Shown piece by piece: positions 46,254-57,359 of a stretch of DNA of 64,000 bases (positions are counted from its first letter, which is position 1; each line of letters opens with the position of its first letter). Location of the stretch: positions 52,679,414 through 52,743,413 of the forward strand of contig CM057230.1 in assembly GCA_029891385.1 (NCBI GenBank), written 5' to 3'. The notes under the pieces were generated by a model. It was not told the DNA's origin. It was given only the letters and a program-made list of their open reading frames with translations, and did not search any database. Source of the DNA: Erythroxylum novogranatense (Eukaryota > Streptophyta > Magnoliopsida > Malpighiales > Erythroxylaceae). The position numbers and the translations under genes are program-made.

Positions 46254-46619
46254 TAGTTTAGGACTTTTTAATTTCCTTTGTTTTAAGGAATTATTTCCCT
46301 TTCTTATAATTGTGGTACCCAATCATAAGAAATTAAAGAAAAAGAGAGAGAAGGAAGTTGGGTGCAAAGTAGAAGACACATCAATTTGGACATCACAAGG
46401 AAACAACAAGAAATCCAAAAAGTTAAATGCCAAGAAGAGATAAAAAGAACGATGATGGCAAAATACATCATAGGGAAAAAAGGACCCATTCGAACTTTAA
46501 TTAGGTACAATTTAGTAAGAGAAGTAATCATCTTTATTTGAACACTTACAATTTGGGGTGACGAAACTACCTAGATTTCTTTTGATCTAACAATGTAATA
46601 AATCAAATAGGAATTCAAG

Positions 46620-47920
46620 GCCTACTAGGATTTTAGCAAGATGAGTCTATTTCTTGGGATTCAAAATTGGACAAGACCATGGACAAGATCATAAGTATGA
46701 ATGAGGCCCAGAAGAGGCTAGAAAGGAAGTTTAAAGAAGCAATGGAAGATCAAGCCTCTTATATTCACAACCTAGAGGTTAAAATGGCCCAGCTTACTAA
46801 TGAATTCTGTAAGAGAAATGTGGAAAGCTTTTTGAGCAACAAGGAAGTAAATCCAAGAGAAAAATTTAAGGCTATCACACTTAAGAGTGAGAAAGAGCTA
46901 AAAGAACTAGCAGAAAAATAAGTTAAACCCCACCTTATAGAAATCCAAGAGAAAAAGAAACAGGATGAAGAAAAGAAGGTAGACTCTCCATACATTCCTC
47001 CTCCACATTATCCACCAAAAATACCATTCTCACAAATTCAGAAGAACGAATTGGATGCACCAATCGCAAAACTCATGAAAAATATAAAGAAATGAAATTT
47101 TTACTTGTCTTTTGTGGAAGTGTTAAAAAACAGGCCTAAGTATGCTAAGTTCCTTAAAAACATATTATCTGCCAAGCGAACTTCGGACAATAATCAAATG
47201 GTAGCCATAATGGAAACCTTCAGCTCCTTAATTACCAACCATATGCTCTCATAGTTGATAGATCCAGAGAGCTTTACAATACCCTATGTAGTTGGTAATT
47301 TAGAGATTTCAAAATGTTTATGCAACTTAGGTACAAGTATAAACCTTATGCTTTTGTTAATTTTTAGGGAATTGGGGTTAAGAGATGTGAAGCCAGAATC
47401 TATGTGCATTCAATTGGTAAATCAATTGATAAAGAAATCATTTGATGTGGTGGAGGACATACCTGTAAAAGTGGACAAGTTTATAATTCCTATGGATTTT
47501 TTAGTGTTAGATTTTGAAGATAATTGAAATTGTCTGCTAATTTTTGGTATACCATTTTTAACCATCGTAAAAACTTTGGTAGATGTCCATAAAAACAATC
47601 TCATCCTTTGAATTGCTGATGAGCAAATCAAATTCAATATGAATAAGGTATTAAAGAATCTGAAGGAGGGTAGCTTATTCATGAGAATTGATGAAGTCGA
47701 ATCTTTAAAGGAGCGAGAGGAAGAAGAGTAAATGACAGCGGGGATTAAGTTTGAAGAATATAAGAAAGTCTTTGTTCAAAAAGTTAAAGAAGAGGAGAAC
47801 GAAGAATAGAGGATACAAGACATAAAGGTTGAAGAAGATACAAAAGTCTTTGTTTATGAAGTGAAAGAAGAATAGGAGATAGGGTGACTGAGGAAGAATC
47901 AGAATAGCTCACCCTCTTAC
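46620..47920 (+). pseudogene. Athila 1 gag C-terminus and protease
   Basis: Frames at 46667-46921 (AQKRLERKFKEAMEDQASYI, IHNLEVKMAQLTNEF, FKAITLKSEKELKEL), then PYIPPPHYPPKIPF and FVEVLKNRPKYAKFLKNILS, then 47255-47527: LIDPESFTIPYVVGNLEI, SKCLCNLGTSINLM, IFRELGLRDVKPES, IPVKVDKFIIPMDFLVLDFE and, past a stop, LLIFGIPFL. This is the Athila gag tail and retropepsin. The catalytic Asp of DLGASIN is Asn here (CNLGTSIN), so the protease is dead even apart from the stops. Coding similarity ends near 47920. Confidence 0.88.
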
Positions 47921-48185
47921 AGAACAAACTGTTGGATTCAATAGAAAATTTGGGGGTTTTGTTATTCCCTATTTTATTGACAGTTGGTTAGTAAAAAGGA
48001 CATTACTAAACTTAATTGTTTTTCATAATTTTAGTAATATTGTCCTTTTGATTCTCTTACAATTTGTAGCTTATTTATAGGTTACAAAACTGAAATTGAG
48101 CGACAAGGGTGGAAGCAAGCTACTCATAATTGACCCAGGTTAAGCGTGGAAGGAAGAGGACGTCAAACTAAATAACGTTAACTAA

Positions 48186-48206
48186 GCGCTACTTGGGAGG
48201 CAACCC
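48186..48206 (+). other. Conserved Athila post-pol motif
   Basis: GCGCTACTTGGGAGGCAACC, the very conserved sequence found after pol in Athila elements. Its presence 270 bp after protease similarity ends places the pol deletion edge. Confidence 0.85.
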
Positions 48207-48517
48207 AAGAATTAAGAGAGGTTTTATTTTTATTTTGTTATTTGTATTTTGAAGGGAGTAAATTATTGGAACTTTATGGTCGAAATTATCTTCAAATTCC
48301 TTCACCAACAACATCATGATAGGTTTATACTCTAACCCTTATATTTTTCTTTTTGTTTTTATGTCTTTTCATCTTCAACCCCTGAACCTCTGAAAGAGCT
48401 CTCTAAAATGCTTGCCGATTTGAAATCAAAAGGAAAGAATGCTTCACGTACCAAAACATTTCTTTCTCGATGAGACGAAAAGAACCAACTTGGGGAGTTC
48501 CCTGTGTTCTTTTTTCT

Positions 48518-48553
48518 CACATTGAAGATAACGTGTTATTCAAGTATGAGGAG
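48518..48553 (+). other. Upstream PPT-like motif of Athila 1
   Basis: CACATTGAAGATAACGTG followed by CAAGTATGAGGAGG resembles the ACATTGAGGACAATGTG...AAGTGTGGGGGAG block, about 830 bp before the true PPT. Confidence 0.65.
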
Positions 48554-49358
48554 GTATGCATTGTATTTTTTATCATAAATGTGAATTTTGTATGTCATAA
48601 GTTAGTTTTTGCTTATTTGTTCATGGTGTGAATTGTGTGAATATGTCAATGGCTAGGACTTAATGGAACTAGTTTAGTTTTGAACGTCGTCTTCTAGTTG
48701 TAAAGATTTATTAGCTTGTGCAATTTGTGTTCTAGTTATCTTTGGTTGACTATGCATGTTAATTAGGTTATGACATTAGTTTGCTCACCTTAGGAATTTG
48801 TTACATACATTTATAATTATAGATCAATTAAATAAGTAATGTCATTATTATCTTTTCATGAGGATGATTAGCTAAAAAAATAAGGTAGGCAATTAAATGT
48901 GAAAAAAAGTGGTATATCTTAAGCAAATAACTATTCCGCTAGCCTTCAGGAGTTGAGTAACCGAGGGACATTCATCACAAATGTTTGCTTGCCTTTGGAT
49001 CAAAAAACTAGGTCAATGTTAAAGAAAATTAACAAAATGATGTTTAATAAATAAATCATACCCATCTTTGAGAATAACATGATTTTCTATGAAAGGCTAC
49101 TTATTGATGTTTACAATTTCAATTGACTAATAATTATCAATATGTGTATGCAAGTGCTAAGGATGAGTGAATATAATGTTAAAGTCTTGATTAGCCATTT
49201 ATTGCATAAGTTAATAAGTTGGAACAACTTGAAGGATTGTGTTTGAGGCTAAATTAGTTTCATTAAATTAGATGTCATTGTATCATTATTGCATATGCAT
49301 GAATGTATATGTTATTGTTTGGTGTGTTTGAATGTGTATTTGTTTTGTTTTTAGTTAA

Positions 49359-49388
49359 GGACAAGCAAAAGGTTAAGTGTGGGGATGT
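49359..49388 (+). other. Polypurine tract of Athila 1
   Basis: GGACAAGCAAAAGGTTAAG followed by TGTGGGGATG, directly before the LTR start TGATAGTTG. Confidence 0.85.
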
Positions 49389-50700
49389 TGATAGTTGTAG
49401 TTTACATTATATTTTGGTAGGTGTTTTAATGTGTATTTAAGTGTTGATTAGATGATTTTTGCATGTTTAGTTTTAAAATTATGTCAATGTGATTGTGTGT
49501 TTATGTTTGTGAGTGTTTTACAGTTTAGAGCATGATATTGAAATTTAATTTTGTGTATTTGAGGTGTTTCAATGTGTTTGTTAGTGTATTAACTCAGATG
49601 TAGAAGATTGAAGGAAGTTGGAGAAAGCTTGGACAAAAAGAACAAGGTCACGATTGTGACATGAGTGTCATGGTTGTGACAAAAGGTCTGTCCTAGGGTC
49701 ACGATCGTGACAAAAGAGCATAACACTAGATCACGATTGTGACACCCATGTTATGATCATAACAAAAGCTAAATTTCAAGGGTCACGATCATAATAGAAG
49801 CTAACTTTCAAGGGTCACAATTATGACATATTTGTTACAATCATGATAGGCACAAGGAAGAGATAAGAAGGAGAGAAAAGAAGAAGGATCTACAGGAGTT
49901 GCTATTGTCTAACCACTTCATCCATCCATTCCAAGTTATTTCTACATTCCTCTTGTTGTTTACTTCATCTAATGTATGCTTTGGACATGAGGATATTGAA
50001 TATATTGTTAAGGATGCTCCAACTTCATTTAGGGATTGATTTTTGAAGCATTTTGTGATATATTTGCTTTTGATGTTAATGAAATTGTTGGGTGTTGTGA
50101 TGTTTATAGTTTTTGCATACTTTGATAACAAATCGAGAGATTAAATCAATAGTAACATGATTAGGTTGGGTAATGAGATCTTGTGTGAAGACACGATTGT
50201 CCATTAAATTGCTTAAGAACTAATTGGAGAAGTAGGTTGTTTTTGTTAATTGAGAAATTACAAAATCATAATTTCGGATTCAATTAGTGGTTATTAACTA
50301 GGGTTTGATAAAGAATAATCAACCTTTCGGAGATCCACCACCGATACCAATTACATCGAAAGTGATTAGCATAGTAAAATGATGATAGGTAAATGCCATC
50401 TTCTTATAAATGTTTGATCTTGTTTTGTTATGATATCGCAATTGTTAAGTGGTTTTGCTCCATTTTGATTTACTTTTGTTAATTTCAGAACTTTAATGTC
50501 AATCAATCCATACTCAATCGCTTAATTTTCTAGTTAATTTTATTTTCATTTTAATTCACGTTTTTGCAACCTTAGATAGAGTCAGTATTCAATTAGTTTT
50601 AGTTAATTCCTCATGGGATCTACACCTCAATACTACTAGTTATGATTCCATATGCTTGCGGATTATTGAGGGTTTTATAGAAGTAAAACTTGCTTAATAA
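49389..50700 (+). repeat. 3' LTR of Athila 1
   Basis: Begins TGATAGTTGTAGTTTACATT and ends near GTAAAACTTGCTTAATA. Homologous throughout to solo LTR 54989-56524. Palindrome cluster at 49647-49843. Confidence 0.9.
49647..49843. repeat. GTCACGATCGTGAC palindrome array (Athila 1 LTR)
   Basis: About eight copies and variants of the perfect 14-bp palindrome GTCACGATCGTGAC. The exact form is near 49697; GTTATGATCATAAC near 49751 is also a perfect palindrome. Others (GTCACGATTGTGAC, GTCATGGTTGTGAC, GTCACAATTATGAC) carry C-to-T or G-to-A changes. Confidence 0.92.
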
Positions 50701-50899
50701 ATTCTAAAGAAGAAAACATCAAGGAGGTATGAAATGTCAGTTTCTAAAAATATTATGGTCAAACTGATAGAGCAAGTTAATTTTATAGGAACATTTCAAA
50801 GGAAAAAAACTCTTATATTAAGAGTTATAATTAAATCTTAAAATTTTCTTTTTAAACATTTAACAAGCTTAGACATCCCCACCAATTTTTAAACAATAT

Positions 50900-51705
50900 G
50901 TGTAGAAAAAATAGTAGATTATAAAAGATATGATAAGAGACTTTATACGCAATTACTTCTTGATATTAAAATTATGAAGCTTTAATGAGGAATCTCAAAG
51001 TTTAAATTTTTCAAATAAATAAGGTAATAATGGAGAGACCATAAGTTACATTGCTTAGTAACACAGTACCTAACCCTAGGGAACATATGAAGGAGGTTGC
51101 CTTAAAGGGTAAGGAGTTAGCTAACACTAAGACGAAAGAAAAAAGTAAGGTAAGGACACTATTGATAAAGTATCGATTGAGAATTACTTACCCTATAACA
51201 TTATTTTAAGTAATAAAATACGAAGATAATAATACTTAGGAGGAGTTTGAAAAGATTCAAAAGAAGAAGTTTTAGAAAAAGAATATCCCAAAGAGGAGGA
51301 CTCAAAGTAGGAAATTATAAAGAAAAAATCCAATGAATGTAACATCAAATTTCTCCAAGACAAACTATCAAAGTTGGGTGACCTAGATAATTTTAAAATT
51401 TTATACATAGTTAGTAGAATTTATATTGATAAGGTATCGGTGGAGCTAAGGGCAAGTATTAATGTAATGGCTTATATTATACTAAAAATATTTGGATTAG
51501 GTCAATTGGAACCCACTAGAAGATTAAAGTATCTTGTTGGAAATTTAATGAAAAGTCCTAAAGATGTTAAGGAGAATGTAATGGTAAAATTTCAATGTCC
51601 ATAGTCTTAGATGTATATATTCTGGAAAATAAAGAAGATGAGGAAAAACCATTAATCCTATATAAATCCTTCCTAGCTACAATAAGTGCAATAATCAAAT
51701 TAAGG
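50900..51705 (+). pseudogene. Second Athila relic: gag tail and protease
   Basis: NTVPNPREHMKEVALKGKEL near 51060-51120, then the 51374-51604 frame: GDLDNFKILYIVSRIYIDK, VELRASINVMAYIILKIFGL, GQLEPT. This aligns with the Athila protease (PGSFxIP, CDLGASIN, FxxLGLGELEPT) with the active-site segment changed to VELRASIN, so it is inactive. Plus strand, highly decayed. Confidence 0.72.
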
Positions 51706-51741
51706 AAAGTGAACTCATATATAGAGTTACACATAATACAC

Positions 51742-51868
51742 TTTTGGCATCTAAATTGATATACACTTTTATAAAAAAATTGAAGATAAAAATTAATCAC
51801 CGTTATTTAGAAATATAACCAACCGCTTCATTTTTTTGTAAAAGTGTATATCAGTTTAGAGGCCAAAA
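51742..51868. mobile_element. MITE-like foldback element, 127 bp
   Basis: Arms 51742-51779 and 51831-51868 (38 bp each) are inverted repeats with few mismatches: TTTTGGCATCTAAATTGATA against the inverse of its partner TTTTGGCCTCTAAACTGATA, continuing to TTTTATAAAAAAA. About 50 bp of loop. No clear target duplication. Confidence 0.75.
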
Positions 51869-52199
51869 ATGAATAACTCATATTTTTAAATGATGAAATG
51901 CCATTTATAGTTATTAAATATTCCAAATAAGCTAATTTTTTCAATATCATATAGAAAATCATCACAGAAAATGTTAAAAGGCTAAGAAAATTGAGGATGA
52001 AGTTAAGAGTGAAGAATGAGGGAAAGAAGAGAGAAGAGAACCTTTTATATAGTGAATTATGCAATGATGAACAAGGGAACAACCATATTGTTCTAATAAT
52101 TAATTAACTTTAAGGAAAAGGTCTAGCTAAATGCCTAAAAAAGAAGGGTTTATTAAGAGACAAACCTAACCATAAGTTCAATTTCTTTTAAATGTTTTT
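51869..52199. other. AT-rich spacer, nothing recognised
   Basis: No repeat structure or coding similarity seen between the foldback and the presumed start of the Athila 3 LTR. Confidence 0.4.
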
Positions 52200-53892
52200 A
52201 GATTTTAGACACTATAGTCTGATAATTTAGACTTTTTATTTGCATTTGGTTTGGATTTTTTATTAGATTTGTTAATGAGTTTAAATCTTGATATAGTTGT
52301 TTGTGTTTGATATTTTGTGCATCTTTTTTTAATTTGTAGTTAGAAATATAGAGAAAGGTACATATAAGCTTCAAGAGAAACTTTGAAGAGTATTGAAGAT
52401 GAAACATCTAAGAAACAAGCCAATCGAAAGATCATAATTAGGTATGCATTTGAATTATATTATTAAATATGACTTAAGACATGCACGCTTCCCTAAACAT
52501 ATTGATATTTGAGTTCCTTTTTCAAAAGGATCAATAACCTAGAACACTCTTATTGACAAGTCCATATTTTCATTTTTATAAGGAATAAATTAATTTTTGA
52601 TTTAGCATTCTTTTAACAAGTTTATATGAATTATTTGACATTTTATCATATTTGATTTATTGACTTGTAAGTGATAATTAGAGGAAACTTTTTGAATTCA
52701 TATGAAAATATTTTCATAAGTGTGACATCGAGGAGAAATCAAAGTTAATTAGAATTAAACACAGTGGACAATCACTTTATAGGAGGCATAAGAGATCAAT
52801 TCAAGCTCGAAAATTTCAAAAATCAAAGATTTAGTTCTCAGAGAATTAGTGATGAACTAATGTTCATATGGTATACTTCTAAGACTAGAATCATAAGAGA
52901 GACATAAATAGAGAGGCAAAACCAAATCGATGGTGGTGTTAAAGGTGTGTCAGGCATTAGACTTTAGGCATAAAATCCAATGATGAAGGAAATATAATTA
53001 CACCAACCTTCATAGCATCTTATTAACCTTAAACTATGAATACAATAGTTAGGATCAATTGAGCAAGTTTTTATTCTTCTTTTCATTTTTTTAATGTTTT
53101 ATACTTTCTTAACATCAAGGAAACTTTAGAAGAAAGAATTGAGGAAGATTCATCTCAGCTTGGTAGCAACTTGGGGATATCTTTTTCTAGTTATTTCCAC
53201 CATACCTTCTTTGGTGATTATATTATTTTATTTTAGTTCAATTACATTACATTTAGTGAATAAATCTTTAGTTAGGGTTAGCGATATAACTTGTATTAGA
53301 TTTTTAAATTATTAATGCATGATGTGTTATTTCTTAGATTGAATTTATTCTCTTTGATCTTAATTCTTGAATTGATTTCATAATTTCAATCTTAATGTTT
53401 GTTTGAAGGATAGAAAGGAGAAATATAATTAGGCACTAGGAGAATAACACACTAGATTTAATGAAAGAGATATCCTTGTTTATTGTGAACTAATAGATTA
53501 ATTGTTCTTAATGAATTTGATTAGGTTAATTGCATATTGAGAGGTGGTAATTACTTAATTAAATATACTTGTGTAACCTTAAGAGAGGGCATAGATATCT
53601 TAGGTTAATTATTATTTCAACCTCGATAAGTAATCATACTTGATAGTTTAAATTCCTCATAAGTGAACCTCAAAGCTTACCATTTTAGTTTTTATTCCTT
53701 TTGATAATTGATCACGTTGCTTTTATTATTCTAAGTAGTTTAATTACCTTTATAAATCTTATTATATTTTATTTTATTATTTTCTAAGATTAATAAACTT
53801 ATTAATTAATATCGTTATAGGAGTGATAACCTAAAGTACTTTAAATTTAAACTTATTATTTGTTTCTATCACTTGTAGATTTATGTGATCAA
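52200..53892 (+). repeat. Probable 5' LTR of Athila 3 (left end approximate)
   Basis: The right end is set by the PBS-like sequence that follows (CAAGTTTTTAATGATGTTG). Internal text AGGAGTGATAACCTAAAG and CACTTGTAGATTTATGTGAT resembles Athila/Tat LTR ends. The left end could not be fixed and is set near 52200 where LTR-like sequence seems to begin. No palindrome array seen in it. Confidence 0.5.
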
Positions 53893-53922
53893 GTTTTTAA
53901 TGATGTTGTTGGAGAATATTTT
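53893..53922 (+). other. Degenerate Athila-type primer-binding site
   Basis: AGTTTTTAATGATGTTGTTG matches AGTTTTTGGCGCCGTTGCTG with mainly CpG-decay type changes. Confidence 0.6.
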
Positions 53923-54988
53923 TAGTAACTACTTTATTAAATTTATCTTTTTAAAATCTTATCTTCCTTAATTATTTTTCAGGTGGTTGAGATAGGAGAT
54001 CTACAAATGCAACTTTGGATCATCTACTTCTTATTAACTTTAAAACCAAGTATACATGTAGACCAAAAAATGGAAGAAGAAGAAGAAGAAGAAGAGAGAT
54101 GGATCTAAATCAAACCCATGATATAAAGTAACAGCAACCTAAAATTTCCATAACAGACATTCAGATGTCTTTCGTTAGTGTCAATCCTTTATGTAATAGG
54201 TTGAGTTAGATGGTAAGAACTCATGAGCTCAAACAATTACATCTTCATTTATTGCCTAATTTTAGCAAACTACCTAGGGTTCATTAAGGATTTTTATTTT
54301 GTGATCTAAAAACTTCCTTTGAATGTTCTTACTAAAGATGAATTCTAAATGAGATGTTTCCCTATAGTTTGAGAGATCAAGGACCTAGTTACTCTCGATC
54401 AATCTGAACTCTTTTTATATTTGGGACCATATTTATGCTGCTTTTATGCTATAATCCTTTCCTCTATATAAAATCGTTAAGCTCAAGACAAAAATTTAAA
54501 ATTTTAAACAAAAAGAAGGAGAAGAACTATAAATCTTTGAAATATATAAAAATTTGTTTAGTCAATTCCCATACCATTAATACTCCTTACAATTCATCTT
54601 GCATTTTCTTTATAAGGTCTTAATCTCTTATGTCAAAGATTAGATAAATGGAACATTCTCTGTAAAAACTATTGAGGAAGTTAAAGAAAACATTTAAACC
54701 TTGGCCAATTATTCTATGACTAAGGCTGTAAGGAGAAATAAAGCATATCTTTATGACATTTAAGATCTTCATACTTGTTATAGAAAGTTATAAATATTTA
54801 TAAATAGATGAAGATCTTGTTAAATTAGGACATTGGAAATAGTGAGGCATGTTATCACTGTGGTATGTATGGGCATTCTTTCTATATGGGCATGAATAGG
54901 TAACTAACCTCAAATTATTATGAAGATGTGAACCACTGCCTATTTAGGAAAACCAATTGGAAATGATGAACATTTCTCTAATACTTAT

Positions 54989-56524
54989 TGATAGTTATAG
55001 TTTACATTATGTTTTAATGGGTATTTTAGTGTGTTTTTAGTTATTGATTAGATGATTTGTTTAGGTTTAGGTTTACAATTGTGTTTATGTGTTTGTGTTT
55101 TTCGTGTTATGTGATTTAAAGCACATTATTGGACTTTAATTTTGTGGATTTAAGGTATTTTGATGCATTTGTTAGTATTTGCGATCAGATGAAGAAGATC
55201 GAGAGAAGTCGAAGAAAGCTTAGAGGAAGAGTTAGGGTAATAATTGTGACAGCTTAGTCACGGTCATGAAAGAAGTAACCCAAATATGGTCACGATCATG
55301 ATAGACGCTCGTTTCATGGGTCAGGATTATGGCAGGTAGGCCACGATCATGAAATAACCTTGTTTTCAAAGGCCATGATTGTGAACCTGCCACGATTGTG
55401 ACAGAAGCTCATTTCATAGGCCACGATAATGAAATAACCTTGTTTTCAAAGGCCATGATGGTGAACTTGCCACGATCGTGGTAGGTGCGATACAGATGCG
55501 AGGATTTGCTTCCATTTCTATTCTTGGAGGGTCTTATTTTGGACTTTTTGACCTAGGTAAATCTAATTTTTACCCTACAAGGAAAAAACACTATAAAAGG
55601 ATAATGAAATGACCTAATCAAGGAGCCTCCACCTTACTAATTAAGGAAAGAGCCATAGAAGAGAAAGAAGAGAAAAGAGGAGAGAAGAAGAAGAAAAGCA
55701 GGAGCTGCTACAGCTACTTTTAGCCATCCTTTCCAAGTTAATTTCTCATTTTATATTTTTGTTTATTTCATTTAATGTATGAGATGGATATGAGGATGAT
55801 GAATATTTGTTTAAGGATGTTCTAAACTTCATTTTGGATTTTTTCTTGAATTAATTGTGATTTGATTTCTTTTGATGTTCATGTGTTGGGTATTGTGATT
55901 ATTTGTCTTTTTTGCATACTTCGGTAACAAATCGAGAGAGTGAACAGATAGTAACATGTTTAGGTTAGGTAATGAGAGTTAACAACCAAATAGATCCCAT
56001 AAACAATCAAATCGGTAATTATACGAAGAGAAATCTTATGTAAGGACCTGATTGTCTACTAGAGTGCTTAAGAACTAATTAGAATATAGGTTGTTTTGTT
56101 AATTGAGAAACTGCAATTTCAAAACCTCATATTCAATGATTAGGTCTTGAGAGATGATTGAAATTCTAGGACCGATACCCATTAACTCAAAAGTAATTAA
56201 AGTAGCTGTTGAAGATAGGATAAATCTCATCTTCTCATAATCGGTTAATCTTGTCTTGTGCGATTTCTTGATTGTTACGTAGGTGTATTTAATTTTGATT
56301 TCTTTGTGTTAATTTTAGAATTCATTTTCAATCGATCCATATTCAATTGCTTAATTTTTTGCTCACTTTTATTTTCATTTTAATTACAATTTTTAAACTT
56401 TAGATAAAGTTAGGATTCAATTAGTTCACTAATTTCTCATGGGAGCGACACTTCAACTACTACGCTTATGACCCGTGCACTTACGGAACATTGAGGGTTT
56501 TATAGAATTAAAAATTACTCAACA
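54989..56524 (+). mobile_element. Athila solo LTR with exact TSD
   Basis: Starts TGATAGTTATAGTTTACATT and ends ATTACTCAACA; 1536 bp; flanked by CTTAT at 54984-54988 and 56525-56529. Homologous to the Athila 1 LTR. It carries its own palindrome array at 55238-55488. Inserted into Athila 3 gag. Confidence 0.93.
55238..55488. repeat. CACGATCGTG-type palindrome array in the Athila solo LTR
   Basis: About ten degenerate copies such as GTCACGATCATGAT, GCCACGATCATGAA, GCCACGATTGTGAC and GCCACGATCGTGGT. The latter two lie in a duplicated ~65-bp block beginning ATGAAATAACCTTG (55404 and 55430-55490 region). Confidence 0.85.
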
Positions 56525-57359
56525 CTTATAACTTTAGATAGATAAATCACCTAAATTTTATTTGAAAGGAGTATGGAGCTGGAGTAGGCAGAACTATAGA
56601 AGCACTTGAGTTATAAGAATAAAGACCTTAATTTCAACAACCACTATTTTCAAATGATAAGGGGTTAAAAGAGACATTCAAACAATACAAATTTTATAAT
56701 TATGCTAAATTTGATAATATATGGAAATTTGAGTCTTACATAGTTTCAATCAGAATATATATCCATTTATAGTTTAGAGGTCCAAATGAATCAAATAGCC
56801 AAAATGGTAGGTCGTATAAGTCAATACAAGCTTTTAAATAACATAGAGGTAAACCTAAAGGAGAGAGTTTTAGCCATCATATTAAGGAGTGAAAAAGTAC
56901 TTAATCTTGTACCCACTAAAGAAAAATATGTGAAAAGTTAGACAAGCTTGAGGAAGAGTACAAGGTGAATAGAATGGCACCAATGTTAATATTATTTATA
57001 TTTCGCATTGGTCTCATCTAGATCTTACACCAGTTAGGATTAGATGCCACAATCCACTATTAAACCCATTAGGCCACCATTTCTAAACCCTCAAAGATTG
57101 AAAAAAAAGAAGGATAAGCAAAAATTCAAGAAATGCCTAGATATTTTTAAATGGTGCACATCAACATCCCATTTACTGAAAGCTGTAAATGGAATAGGAA
57201 CCAAGCAGGGAAATTTACCCTACATTCTTACAAAGATATATTCACTCCTAGGTTGATGTATGCACCCTTAGGTAGTCATCATATAGTAGAAGAAGTTTCT
57301 TCCCAAATTCTCCACCTTTCTCTAGTTTATCCTTAAATAGAAGCATTTCATTATAGATA

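Larger units (their letters stand above)
45493..50700 (+). mobile_element. Athila-type gypsy element 1, pol deleted, 5' LTR truncated
   Basis: Partial 5' LTR 45493-46227, PBS-like site, gag C-terminus and protease, conserved Athila post-pol motif at 48186-48206, PPT, and full 3' LTR 49389-50700. RT, RNase H and integrase are absent between protease and post-pol motif. The 5' LTR lacks roughly its first half and abuts a LINE relic, so no target duplication can be read. Confidence 0.88.
54000..57330 (+). pseudogene. Athila 3 gag, decayed and split by a solo LTR
   Basis: Plus strand. Broken pieces: FPYSLRDQGPSYSRS near 54358-54400, NGTFSVKTIEEVKENI near 54650-54695, AVRRNKAYLYDI near 54725, and ACYHCGMYGHSFYM (knuckle-like) near 54850. 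Then the solo LTR 54989-56524. After it come ILRSEKVLNL near 56877 and PPFLNPQRLKKKKDKQKFKK, FKKCLDIFKWCTSTSHL at 57074-57175, which match the Athila gag tail (PIPFPQRLKKxKxDKQFxKFLDIFKKLHIN). A GAA microsatellite is at 54073-54095. Many stops. The order before and after the LTR is collinear with Athila gag, confirming that the LTR was inserted into it. Confidence 0.72.
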
